This document shows positions 1 to 7,977 of a DNA stretch of 64,000 nt, in pieces. The translations under genes and the position numbers were made by a program. A model generated the notes under the pieces. It made no database searches. It was not told where the DNA came from and worked only from the letters and a program-made list of their open reading frames with translations. Numbering within the stretch: position 1 is the first letter of the stretch; each line of letters opens with the position of its first letter. Source of the DNA: Natronosalvus sp042663485 (lineage in GTDB: Archaea; Halobacteriota; Halobacteria; Halobacteriales; Natrialbaceae); the NCBI GenBank assembly GCA_042663485.1, contig JBHTAF010000006.1; one strand, given 5' to 3'.

Positions 1-1
1 G

Positions 2-1183
2 TTTGACGAACCGTTACCGGCTGACGAACGGCGGCAACTGCTCGAATCATCCGAGCTCGGGCGCACCTTCCTAGACTGGACGACCGAATCAGCGTTCGAC
101 CTCGTCGACGGCTGGTACGAGTCCGACCCGCTGAAGGCGCTGCTCCTGTTTAAGCTCTCGATCTTCGGAGAGCCGGGGGAGGGAGTCGACAACCCAAGTC
201 ACAAAGGTGGTATTGCTCGCTGTTTCGACCAGCAGTACACCTATCAGATCGCACGGGGTGGGAGCCAGATGCTGGCGCTCGGGCTCGCACAAGTGATCCA
301 GCAGCAGGGAGGGACCGTACTCACGAACAGTGAGGTCACCAGTATCGACATCGAAGACGGCGAAGCGGTCGGCGTTGAACTCGCGGACGGCAAGGAGTTC
401 GGTGCTCGTCGGTTCGTCGCGAGCGCCGTGAACCCGCACCTCACGTTTGAGGAGTTCGTGGGGCTCGATCACCTTGATGAGTCGCTCGCCGCTGGGATCG
501 AAGCCGAAGTCAAGGACTTTGCGTACACCGACTGGTCACTATTGGGGACCCATTTTGGGCTCGAAGAGGCGCCGGAGTACCCGACGGAGAGCGTCCCCGA
601 GATCAACAATGCACTGAAGTACAACATCGGCCTGGAGTCAGTCGACGATATCCTGGCCGCCCACGAGAGTAAGGTAGCCAAGGATTACCCCGTTCCGGCA
701 TTCGGAGGCGGCGCGCTTACGATGTTTGATGAGACGCAGGCCCCGAGAGGTAAGCACACAGCGTACGCCTGGCAGGTCGCACCCTACGACTTGCACGGTG
801 ATCCGGAAGAATGGCGTGAAGTCGCCGATAAGGTCTCCCAGCGAACACTCGAAGCTTGGGGCGAGTACGCCCCGAATATGACGGAGGGCAACGTAGTTCA
901 CTCGCACGCGTACACGCCGCGCCAGATCCCGATGACGAACATCAACATGATCAACGGCGGGATCTTCATCGGCGCCCTCACGGATGAGCAGACACTAGAC
1001 AAGCACATTGGATACAGGACGCCGATCAAAAACCTGTTCCTCTGCGGGTCAAGCGCGCATCCTGGTGGGGCGATCAATGGTGGCGCGGGCTACGTCGGCG
1101 CCAAGGTCATCCATGAGAAATTAGGAATCGACCCCTGGTGGAACCCGATTGATGTCCGAGAATCGCTCAAGAATCTCTCGTAA
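2..1183 (+). CDS. FAD-dependent oxidoreductase, phytoene desaturase-like (5' end outside window)
   Basis: The reading frame is open from base 2, so the N-terminal part with the FAD-binding GxGxxG lies upstream of the window; an internal Met at 269 is not the true start. The visible part matches the C-terminal two thirds of phytoene-desaturase/PYROXD2-like flavoproteins: the IARGGSQMLALGLAQVI segment, where a substrate or cofactor domain begins, and the closing NLFLCGSSAHPGGAINGGAGY segment that contacts FAD. It is a paralog of the complete protein at 13929-15515, which has the same IARGGS and PGG landmarks. It is followed after 13 bp by an alcohol dehydrogenase, so a common transcript is likely. 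The family oxidises C-C or C-N bonds in hydrophobic or cyclic substrates; the substrate here is unknown. Confidence 0.85.
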   Translation, partial: FDEPLPADERRQLLESSELGRTFLDWTTESAFDLVDGWYESDPLKALLLFKLSIFGEPGEGVDNPSHKGGIARCFDQQYTYQIARGGSQMLALGLAQVIQQQGGTVLTNSEVTSIDIEDGEAVGVELADGKEFGARRFVASAVNPHLTFEEFVGLDHLDESLAAGIEAEVKDFAYTDWSLLGTHFGLEEAPEYPTESVPEINNALKYNIGLESVDDILAAHESKVAKDYPVPAFGGGALTMFDETQAPRGKHTAYAWQVAPYDLHGDPEEWREVADKVSQRTLEAWGEYAPNMTEGNVVHSHAYTPRQIPMTNINMINGGIFIGALTDEQTLDKHIGYRTPIKNLFLCGSSAHPGGAINGGAGYVGAKVIHEKLGIDPWWNPIDVRESLKNLS

Positions 1184-1196
1184 ATACACAACAATC

Positions 1197-2321
1197 ATGA
1201 AATCCAACGCAGCAGTACTTCAGGAACCGGTGGACGCGGACGATCTCGCTGAGGCAGCCCCCGCGGCGATTGAAACAATCGACGTCGAAGAACCCCAAGG
1301 CGACGAGGTGTTGGTTGAGATTGGAGCATCAAGTCTCTGTCACACCGATGTTGCGATTACTCGCGGACACTTAGAGGAGTCATTTCCTCTCGTTATGGGA
1401 CACGAAGGCGCGGGGATCGTCCGGGAGGTTGGACCGGACGTAGAGTCAGTCGAGGAGGGGGCTCATGTGGTCCTTGGTAGGATCGCTTGTGGTAGGTGCG
1501 AGTACTGCCGTATCGGCCGTTCAAATCTCTGTAACGAGCGAACGAAGGCGCGAAAGCGCGGCACCATTCGGAGCGGTGCCATTCGATTCAACCAGGATGG
1601 CCAGAAACTGCACCATTGCCACGGCGTATCTTCGTTCAGCGAGTACACCGTCGTCTCGGAAGAAGTCGCTATCGAGATCACCGACGAGTTACCGCTTCGG
1701 CAGGCGACGTTGCTCGGGTGTGGCGTATTCACAGGCGCCGGCGCCGTCATGAACACCGCCGATATCGAGCCGGGGGCATCAGTCGCTGTGTTCGGCGTTG
1801 GCGGCGTCGGCGCGAGTGCAATCCAGGCGGCCGAACTTCGTGGTGCGACCGAGATTATCGCAGTCGATCTCGTCGACGATCGGCTGTCGTTGGCAGAGTC
1901 GATGGGAGCGACCCGGACGATCAATCCCGGGGACGATGATACGGTGGAACTGCTCCGCGACTGGAGCGGCGGCGGTCTCGACTACGCGTTCGACGCCGCT
2001 GGGAACCCGACGGTGATCGAGCAGGCGGTCGACAGCCTGCGACCGACAGGGACCGCAGTGCTAGTCGGAACGCCGCCCATAGGGAAGCAAGACGTAAGCC
2101 TCGACATTTACGACGTTGTCGTGTCCGAGAAATCGCTCCTCGGATCGTTCAACGGCTCTTACAACCTCGCAGACGCTATCCCGCGTCTCGCCGAGCTCGC
2201 CGCGGATGGCCGATTCGATCTTGAAGCGTTAATCTCAGACGAACGATCGCTCAACGAGGTCAACAAGGCAATGGGCGCTCTCGAAACTGGAGGCGGGCTC
2301 AGGCAGTTGATCATCCCGTGA
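1197..2321 (+). CDS. zinc-dependent alcohol dehydrogenase (MDR family)
   Basis: This is a 374-residue medium-chain dehydrogenase. The catalytic-zinc Cys (SSLCHTD) and the GHEGAG motif are present, with a structural-zinc loop CGRCEYCRIGRSNLC. The Rossmann motif GVGGVGASAIQAA is followed by an acidic residue (AVD) at the end of the second strand, which favours NAD+. The overall pattern resembles class III/aryl-alcohol type enzymes. An upstream ATG at 1149 would add 16 residues overlapping the previous gene; the ATG at 1197 (MKSNAAVLQ) fits the family length. It probably oxidises an alcohol intermediate or reduces an aldehyde in the pathway encoded here. Confidence 0.9.
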   Translation: MKSNAAVLQEPVDADDLAEAAPAAIETIDVEEPQGDEVLVEIGASSLCHTDVAITRGHLEESFPLVMGHEGAGIVREVGPDVESVEEGAHVVLGRIACGRCEYCRIGRSNLCNERTKARKRGTIRSGAIRFNQDGQKLHHCHGVSSFSEYTVVSEEVAIEITDELPLRQATLLGCGVFTGAGAVMNTADIEPGASVAVFGVGGVGASAIQAAELRGATEIIAVDLVDDRLSLAESMGATRTINPGDDDTVELLRDWSGGGLDYAFDAAGNPTVIEQAVDSLRPTGTAVLVGTPPIGKQDVSLDIYDVVVSEKSLLGSFNGSYNLADAIPRLAELAADGRFDLEALISDERSLNEVNKAMGALETGGGLRQLIIP

Positions 2322-2384
2322 TCCGAAAAAGATAGTCGGAGCCACTGACGGATGCCGCCGATCGGGTTCGACGGACATTCCCGC

Positions 2385-3098
2385 TCAGCGTTCGGCGGGG
2401 AGTCGGTCTGATAAGAACGACCACATCCGATCAATGGCGATGTCCGCGAGAATCACGTCGTCGACGACCGCCCTTAGCGACTCTTCCGGGCCGTCGTAGT
2501 AGTTTGGTTCCCCCAGAAGTTCGGCCTGAAACTGGAGCCCCGCGTTCGTCACCAGATACATCGTCCCGAGGACGGCCTCTTTGAGGTCCGCCCCCACGAC
2601 GTTCGCGCCATGATTCGCTAGGAGCTGCGCTCGCGAGTCACCAAGTGTTGCCGCCATACGTTCGCCTTCCTCTTCGGTAACGACCATGCGTCCGTAGTCC
2701 GTGTCGTACGATGAGAACGTTGGAACACCTTCGTGAAAGAGCGCGCCCATGTGGTAAACCGGTTTGATATCCGTGTTTGATGCGGCGAACGGCATGATCT
2801 GCTGGGCGTGGTGGTGGACGACCGCATTGACGTGGTCGTAGTTCCGGTAGATAGCTCGGTGGATAACGGTTTCTAGATACGGACGGTCGTCGTCGTTGTC
2901 TATGATGGTTCCGTCGAATTCCATCGTCATCACATCATCCTCAGTCACCAGTCCCGGACTCAACGAGCGGGAGATCAGCATCTTGTCACCGTCGGGGTGG
3001 CGGACACTCAAATGACCGAACCCTTGAATGATCCCTTCATTGGCGAGTATTCTGTTGGCCGTTACAAGTTGCTGTCGTCGCTGCTTACTGTCTGTCAC
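2385..3098 (-). CDS. class II aldolase/adducin family protein
   Basis: A 237-residue protein of the fuculose-phosphate-aldolase-like class II fold. Landmarks are GFGHLSVRHPDGD near the N-terminus, the zinc-binding VHHHAQQ pair and NHGANVVG further on. The open frame extends upstream to 3299, but that stretch is basic and unlike the family; a GTG at 3098 (VTDSKQRRQQL) gives the usual start. Members are zinc-dependent aldolases, dehydratases or decarboxylases acting on sugar phosphates or small hydroxy acids. It converges with the alcohol dehydrogenase and diverges from the importer genes, so it could share the intergenic control region at about 3100-3270. Confidence 0.82.
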   Translation of the reverse strand: MTDSKQRRQQLVTANRILANEGIIQGFGHLSVRHPDGDKMLISRSLSPGLVTEDDVMTMEFDGTIIDNDDDRPYLETVIHRAIYRNYDHVNAVVHHHAQQIMPFAASNTDIKPVYHMGALFHEGVPTFSSYDTDYGRMVVTEEEGERMAATLGDSRAQLLANHGANVVGADLKEAVLGTMYLVTNAGLQFQAELLGEPNYYDGPEESLRAVVDDVILADIAIDRMWSFLSDRLPAER

Positions 3099-3240
3099 GT
3101 ATTTTTGTTTGCTAAGAACGGTATTAGTTGTTATCCTCTGGTCGTCAGCGTCGAGCGGCAGTCGCGTTCTCAGTCCGCGATATCGGCCGCATTCAACCGC
3201 ACGTAAGGGGAAGCCGACACAGGAGAATAGTTTGCCGATG

Positions 3241-3250
3241 TTTTTAAATA
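3241..3250 (+). promoter_or_regulatory. TATA box for livG-livF
   Basis: TTTTTAAATA is centred about 28 bases before the ATG at 3274, the spacing that puts transcription start at or next to the start codon (leaderless transcript), common in haloarchaea. Confidence 0.55.
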
Positions 3251-3273
3251 CGTGTGCGAAAGATACCCTACCA

Positions 3274-3996
3274 ATGCTAAGTACATCAGACCTTTCCAAG
3301 AATTTCAGCGGATTCTATGCCATCCGCCAAGTCGACTTCGAGCTAGAGGAGGGCGAGCTTCACGGGCTTATTGGACCGAATGGTGCCGGGAAGACGACGA
3401 TGTTCAACCTTCTCACCGGCGAACTGTCACCCACGGAAGGCGAGATCAGGTTTAAAGACGAGGACATTACCGGCGCAAGTCCGATGGAGATCACCCGGCT
3501 GGGAATCGGGCGATCGTTCCAGATAGTCCAGAATTTCCCGGAGATGACCGTTCGCGAGCACCTGCGGCTCGCGATCCGCAACGAGAAGAAGACGTTAACA
3601 AGCGTCTTCGAGAACGCCGAGAAGTACGATGACGAGATACGGTCCATCGCCGATCGGGTGACCTTATCCGATCGGCTTGACGATGAGGTGCAGAATCTCT
3701 CTCATGGGGATAAGCGATTCCTCGAAATCGGAATGGTACTCGGGATCGATCCGGAATTAATCCTGCTCGATGAACCGGCGGCCGGACTCAACCAGTCCGA
3801 AACGGTTGTGTTGCGCGATATCCTTCGGGAGATCCGATCTGAATATACAATCTTACTCGTGGATCACGACATAGAACTCGTTCGAGAACTGTCGGACAGG
3901 ATCACTGTGCTTCACCAAGGAGAGATCCTCTCGCAGGGATCGCCTAAAGAGATCGACAATGATGAGCAGATCAAGGAGGTGTATCTCGGTGAGTAA
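3274..3996 (+). CDS. livG: branched-chain amino acid-type ABC transporter ATPase, LivG-like
   Basis: A 240-residue cytoplasmic ATPase. Walker A is GPNGAGKTT, the signature region is LSHGDKRFLEIGM (as usual for LivG, not the canonical LSGGQ) and Walker B is LILLDEPAAGLN, followed by the DHDIELV switch. The ATG at 3274 is chosen over upstream in-frame starts because it follows a well-placed TATA box and begins directly with MLSTSDLSKNF. Its 3' end overlaps the livF start by 8 bp. It is one of two ATPases energising a high-affinity importer whose permeases are probably the livH and livM genes 16 kb away. The true substrate could be any amide, amino acid or aromatic acid handled by this family. 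Confidence 0.92.
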   Translation: MLSTSDLSKNFSGFYAIRQVDFELEEGELHGLIGPNGAGKTTMFNLLTGELSPTEGEIRFKDEDITGASPMEITRLGIGRSFQIVQNFPEMTVREHLRLAIRNEKKTLTSVFENAEKYDDEIRSIADRVTLSDRLDDEVQNLSHGDKRFLEIGMVLGIDPELILLDEPAAGLNQSETVVLRDILREIRSEYTILLVDHDIELVRELSDRITVLHQGEILSQGSPKEIDNDEQIKEVYLGE

Positions 3997-4738
3997 CGCG
4001 TCGTCTTCAACCGATGTCGGCGAGAGCATAGAGCCCCTGCTATCGATTTCGGATGTAAACGCGTTTTATGGGGAAAGCCAGGCGCTCTTCGACGTTTCCG
4101 TCGAGGTGGGAGACAACGAGGTCGTCGGCATCTTCGGTCGAAACGGGATGGGAAAAACCACACTGCTTCGAAGCATCGTCAACCAAACTGTGCAGAGTAC
4201 CGGGACAATCACGTTCCGCGGCCAGAACATCTCAAACTGGAAGGGGAGCCGTATTGTCAGGAACGGTATCGCCTTCGTTCCCGAAGAGCGAGCCGTGTAT
4301 CCGAACTTAACGGTCGAAGAGAACCTACGACTTGCGAGCCCACGGGATATCTCGAAATCAGAGTTTCAGGACCGTCTCAACGGGATTTACGAGAGGTTTG
4401 AGCGGTTAGACGAACGAAGGACCCAAAAAGGAGGGACTCTGAGCGGTGGCGAACAGCAGATGCTCGCGATCGCCCGAGGACTGATCACTGAACCCGATCT
4501 ACTCTTGCTCGATGAGCCGACTGAAGGGCTTGCCCCCGTGATCATCGAAGATGTCGTCGACATCATCAAGGACCTCTCACAAGAAGATCGATCGGTTGTC
4601 CTCGTAGAACAGAGCATAAACCGAACCTTGCCGCTGATTGATCGGGGTTACATTCTCGAGAACGGCCGGGTCGTGGTTGACGCTGGACCGGATCGTCTCG
4701 CAGACGAGTCACTCCAAGACGAGTACTTAACCGTGTGA
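3989..4738 (+). CDS. livF: branched-chain amino acid-type ABC transporter ATPase, LivF-like
   Basis: A 249-residue ATPase with Walker A GRNGMGKTT, signature LSGGEQQMLAIAR and Walker B LLLLDEPTEGLAP. The start chosen is GTG at 3989, because AAGGAGGTG lies just upstream at the correct spacing; an ATG at 3959 would add ten unconserved basic residues. The start overlaps the end of livG, so the two are translationally coupled. With LivG it forms the ATPase pair of the importer. Confidence 0.92.
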   Translation: MSNASSSTDVGESIEPLLSISDVNAFYGESQALFDVSVEVGDNEVVGIFGRNGMGKTTLLRSIVNQTVQSTGTITFRGQNISNWKGSRIVRNGIAFVPEERAVYPNLTVEENLRLASPRDISKSEFQDRLNGIYERFERLDERRTQKGGTLSGGEQQMLAIARGLITEPDLLLLDEPTEGLAPVIIEDVVDIIKDLSQEDRSVVLVEQSINRTLPLIDRGYILENGRVVVDAGPDRLADESLQDEYLTV

Positions 4739-4921
4739 GCTATGATGTGCGCTCGTTTTCTCAAGAATTGAAGTCGATAGATCATCTCAGTACTTCTGGT
4801 GGCCTATCAAAGTACCGTCGTTTGGTGAAGAGATTGACTTCCAAACATATAGGCTACAGTGCGGAAACGTGCGAGCAGTTGCAATATTCGAACGAAAAGA
4901 AATAAAATAACTGTCATAATG

Positions 4922-4930
4922 TTTTTAAGC
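4922..4930 (+). promoter_or_regulatory. TATA box for the substrate-binding protein gene
   Basis: TTTTTAAGC is centred about 26 bases before the ATG at 4952, consistent with a leaderless transcript. The binding protein therefore has its own promoter, separate from livGF. Confidence 0.5.
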
Positions 4931-4951
4931 GTAGTTTCCGTCATCTGATGC

Positions 4952-6151
4952 ATGGGGAACAACAGAAGATCCTTTCTGAAAGCGTCTGGAAGCCTCGGCG
5001 TCGCCACCATAGCTGGCTGCGTAGGCGGTGGGGACGATGGTGACACGCTAAAGATTGGCGCACCCATCCCGCTCTCGGGTCCGATCGCAATATTCGGACA
5101 GGAGAACGAACGAGGATACGAGTTCGCGCTAGAACAGCTGGACAACGAGATTCTCAGCAACGAAGTAGAACTTATCATCGAAGACACGAATGCAGAACCG
5201 TCGACGGCCCTAGAACGAACCAGGAAACTCGTTCAACAGGATGAGGTCGACGCGCTGGTTGGGATCTCGGATAGCGCGGCTGGTATTAGCGTCGCGGAGT
5301 ATATTGAAGAGGATGCACAGATCCCGCACATAGTATCTCAGGTTGGCACTGTGGAAGCGAGGGAAAATCCGGAAAACTGTCACAGCTACCAGTTCTTCCC
5401 TTGGCCAAGTATGCGCCAACAGAACCTTGGCGTCATTGAATTTATCGAGAATGATCTTGCAGAGGCAGCTGACGAAGACATCGACACAAGCAGAATACAT
5501 TTTGTTGGTGAAGACTATGAGGGAGGACAGTCAGCGCTGAATATCATGAACGAAATCTTCAACGGAGAAGTCACCGGCAATACGATGCCGCCACAGGGCG
5601 AGACAGACTACTCGTCGTATTTTCCCTCAATCGAAAACGCCGACGCCGATCTTATCACTGGATTCATTCCTGGACAGGCGGCTGTCCGGTTTGTGAACCA
5701 AGCAGCTGATTACGGCCTCACCGAACAGAAGACACTGTGCATGCTTGGGGACACCCACTCGCAGATCCCACTGTCCCAACAGGGGAGTTCCGCGAACGGG
5801 TGTTTCTCTTCTCACTGGTACGATGATACGCGTGATAATGAACTCAATAACGAGTTCAAGGAATGGTACGAGAACAACTACGATCTGCCGCCGAACGACA
5901 TAGCCGTGAATGGTTTCAACCAACTATATTCACTTGGAAGGGCCATGGAAGAAGCGGGAAGTACAGACCCGGATGACGTAGTTGGCCAGCTTGAAGGGTT
6001 CACGTTTGGCTCCCCGATGGGTGAGCTCACATACCGTGACTCGGACCACCAAACCGAGCTGAACTTCGTCGGATTCAGCGTTGAGGACGGACAGCGGAAC
6101 ACCATCGGAAACTACGACAGCATCATTGGAGAGGCGTACTGCGACGTCTAA
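4952..6151 (+). CDS. ABC transporter substrate-binding lipoprotein (Peripla_BP_6 / LivJ-like)
   Basis: A 399-residue secreted protein. The N-terminus carries a twin-arginine signal (NNRRSFLKAS) and an archaeal lipobox (TIAGC) followed by a Gly/Asp linker, so it is probably exported folded by Tat and anchored on the outer face of the membrane. The mature part starts LKIGAPIPLSGPIAIFGQ, the standard opening of LivJ/AmiC-type binding proteins, and has the two-lobed fold length. It lies 213 bp after livF and is the receptor for the importer. The family binds branched-chain amino acids, amides, urea or aromatic acids; nothing visible fixes the ligand. Confidence 0.93.
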   Translation: MGNNRRSFLKASGSLGVATIAGCVGGGDDGDTLKIGAPIPLSGPIAIFGQENERGYEFALEQLDNEILSNEVELIIEDTNAEPSTALERTRKLVQQDEVDALVGISDSAAGISVAEYIEEDAQIPHIVSQVGTVEARENPENCHSYQFFPWPSMRQQNLGVIEFIENDLAEAADEDIDTSRIHFVGEDYEGGQSALNIMNEIFNGEVTGNTMPPQGETDYSSYFPSIENADADLITGFIPGQAAVRFVNQAADYGLTEQKTLCMLGDTHSQIPLSQQGSSANGCFSSHWYDDTRDNELNNEFKEWYENNYDLPPNDIAVNGFNQLYSLGRAMEEAGSTDPDDVVGQLEGFTFGSPMGELTYRDSDHQTELNFVGFSVEDGQRNTIGNYDSIIGEAYCDV

Positions 6152-6382
6152 ACGGAGCGTTCGCAGAACACCGTAATCCACTCGATCAATCAAAGGGCCA
6201 ACGTACGCCAGTGAGATTGTCAGTATCATACGGTCGGAATGGGGAATCGGTCTATCGGTCAAACTTCGCACGCTAATCGCAGTGTACCTTTTTGGACTAA
6301 TTGAGTTGTATCTCCGGTCCGCGTCGAAGGACGTTTGACGTAAACGATATTCTTTTTGGGTCTCGTACCGATGTGTATTGAC

Positions 6383-6553
6383 ATGGCCGAATTCGAAAAC
6401 CCATATGCCGAGGCGAACCCATTCGTGGAAGCGCACTTCGACTGTCTGAGTTGCGGAGGGAAACTTTGGGAGTATGCCATCCAGCGACAGATGGTCTGTG
6501 AAGACTGTCGATCGGTATTCACTTCCGACAAAATCTTTGAAGTTCAAACGTAG
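6383..6553 (+). CDS. small zinc-ribbon protein
   Basis: A 56-residue acidic protein (MAEFENPYAEANPF...) with two Cys pairs, CLSC and CEDC, 20 residues apart, which would form a zinc ribbon. The family is not recognised; such single-domain ribbons are abundant in haloarchaea and often have regulatory or unknown roles. An alternative ATG at 6371 would add four residues. It sits alone between the binding-protein gene and the cupin gene. Coding status rests on the paired cysteines and acidic composition. Confidence 0.55.
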   Translation: MAEFENPYAEANPFVEAHFDCLSCGGKLWEYAIQRQMVCEDCRSVFTSDKIFEVQT

Positions 6554-6720
6554 TCGTTCCTTGGGTGCACAGACATTTGCTACCACCGTAGAGTGTGACA
6601 TTCCCTATCGTAATCTGATTCAACGACGAGACAACCGAGAGCCTACTCCTAACTGGAAGTCGGCTGTCTGCCGGAGCCCCATACACTTAAGATGATTCTG
6701 CCCCAATAAATTACTAAACT

Positions 6721-7836
6721 ATGACCCAGCAAGAGCCAGAGAATCACGAGTCGAATGAGAAGGATCCAGAAGATCTCTTAGAGTTGAGTTCCAAGACTCA
6801 AAACATTTTGGACGACCATAGTCTCCGCCCTCTATGGGAGGTTGAGAAAGATATGGGAAACGTCTTCGGAGATCTCGAGGCAGACATCTGGAAATGGGAG
6901 AACATCAAGACCGCTATTGACGCCATCGAAGAGGACGTCCCCATCGCCGATCTGCCACCGGGGTTCCAGCGCCGGGTCGCGGTTCCGATCAGCAAGTCGC
7001 TCGGAGGAAACGCGATTTCGAACACGATATACATGGGCGTCCAGACGGTCTCCCCCGGGGAGACCGCCCCGTCCCACCGTCACGGCGCCAACGCCCTGCG
7101 GTTCACCATCGACGGCCACGAGGACATGAAGACCGTCGCCGCGGGAGAGGAGTTCCCGATGGAGGACAACGACCTCATCACGACACCCCAGTGGGAGTGG
7201 CACGACCACGTCAACGACGGCGACGAAACCGCCGCCTGGCTCGACGTACTCGACCTGCCGCTCGTTCTGGATTCGATGAACTCCCGGAACGTCTTCGAGA
7301 ACCACGAACTCGAGCGCCAGCCCGTCACGAAGACGCAGGGCTACTGGGACTCCCAGTATGGTCGAGGCCGACCCGCCGACGAGGCAAATCAGGACGGCAT
7401 TCCCGGCCCGTTCGAAGGGAACTGCGAGGCGACGCCACCCTACCGGTTCGGCTGGGACGAGATGGTGGAGTCGCTCGAACAGCGCGCCGACAACGACGAC
7501 CCCGACCCCCACGACGGGTACAGCCTCGCATACGTCAACCCGGCGACGGGCGAACCGCCGCTGTTCCCGACGATGTCATTCCGCGCGCAACTGCTTCAGG
7601 AAGCGACCGATCCCCACTTCCACAACGCGACGGAGGCCTACTTCGTTATCGAGGGCGAGGGCGCGACCCACGTCGGCGACAAGGCCCTCGAGTGGAGTCA
7701 GTGGGACATCTTCGTCGTGCCGCCAGACGAGATTCACCACCACGAACCGGACGGCGAGGCGACCCTACTGGGGATCACCGACCGACCGGTGTTCGAGGCG
7801 TTCAACTTCTACGCCGAAGCCGAACCGTCGTCGTAA
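6721..7836 (+). CDS. bicupin dioxygenase, gentisate 1,2-dioxygenase-like
   Basis: A 371-residue double-cupin protein of the gentisate / 1-hydroxy-2-naphthoate dioxygenase family. The first cupin has PSHRHGANALRFTIDG with metal-binding histidines; the second has DPHFHNATEAYFVIEG and a later HHH stretch. Family members use Fe(II) and O2 to open a dihydroxylated or monohydroxylated aromatic ring. The gene is monocistronic, ahead of hyuA with a 141-bp gap. It is the clearest sign that an aromatic or similar unsaturated ring may be cleaved by this cluster. Other bicupins in the same family act on salicylate or quinate-like substrates, so gentisate itself is not assured. Confidence 0.85.
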   Translation: MTQQEPENHESNEKDPEDLLELSSKTQNILDDHSLRPLWEVEKDMGNVFGDLEADIWKWENIKTAIDAIEEDVPIADLPPGFQRRVAVPISKSLGGNAISNTIYMGVQTVSPGETAPSHRHGANALRFTIDGHEDMKTVAAGEEFPMEDNDLITTPQWEWHDHVNDGDETAAWLDVLDLPLVLDSMNSRNVFENHELERQPVTKTQGYWDSQYGRGRPADEANQDGIPGPFEGNCEATPPYRFGWDEMVESLEQRADNDDPDPHDGYSLAYVNPATGEPPLFPTMSFRAQLLQEATDPHFHNATEAYFVIEGEGATHVGDKALEWSQWDIFVVPPDEIHHHEPDGEATLLGITDRPVFEAFNFYAEAEPSS

Positions 7837-7940
7837 CCGCGTCAGTGGTCGCGCGGCCGCCGTCTCCGTTTTTCCGACGTACGCGCGATACCGGTAGTGA
7901 TCCGTCCATTCGCGAACGGCGGCTTCGCGTGCAACAATAG

Positions 7941-7950
7941 CTATAAATAA
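7941..7950 (+). promoter_or_regulatory. TATA box for the hyuA-hyuB-gamma operon
   Basis: CTATAAATAA lies about 32 bases before the ATG at 7978, leaving a leader of only a few bases. It also argues against the in-frame ATG at 7957. Confidence 0.55.
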
Positions 7951-7977
7951 TGTTGTATGGTAATATACTGTGTTTGT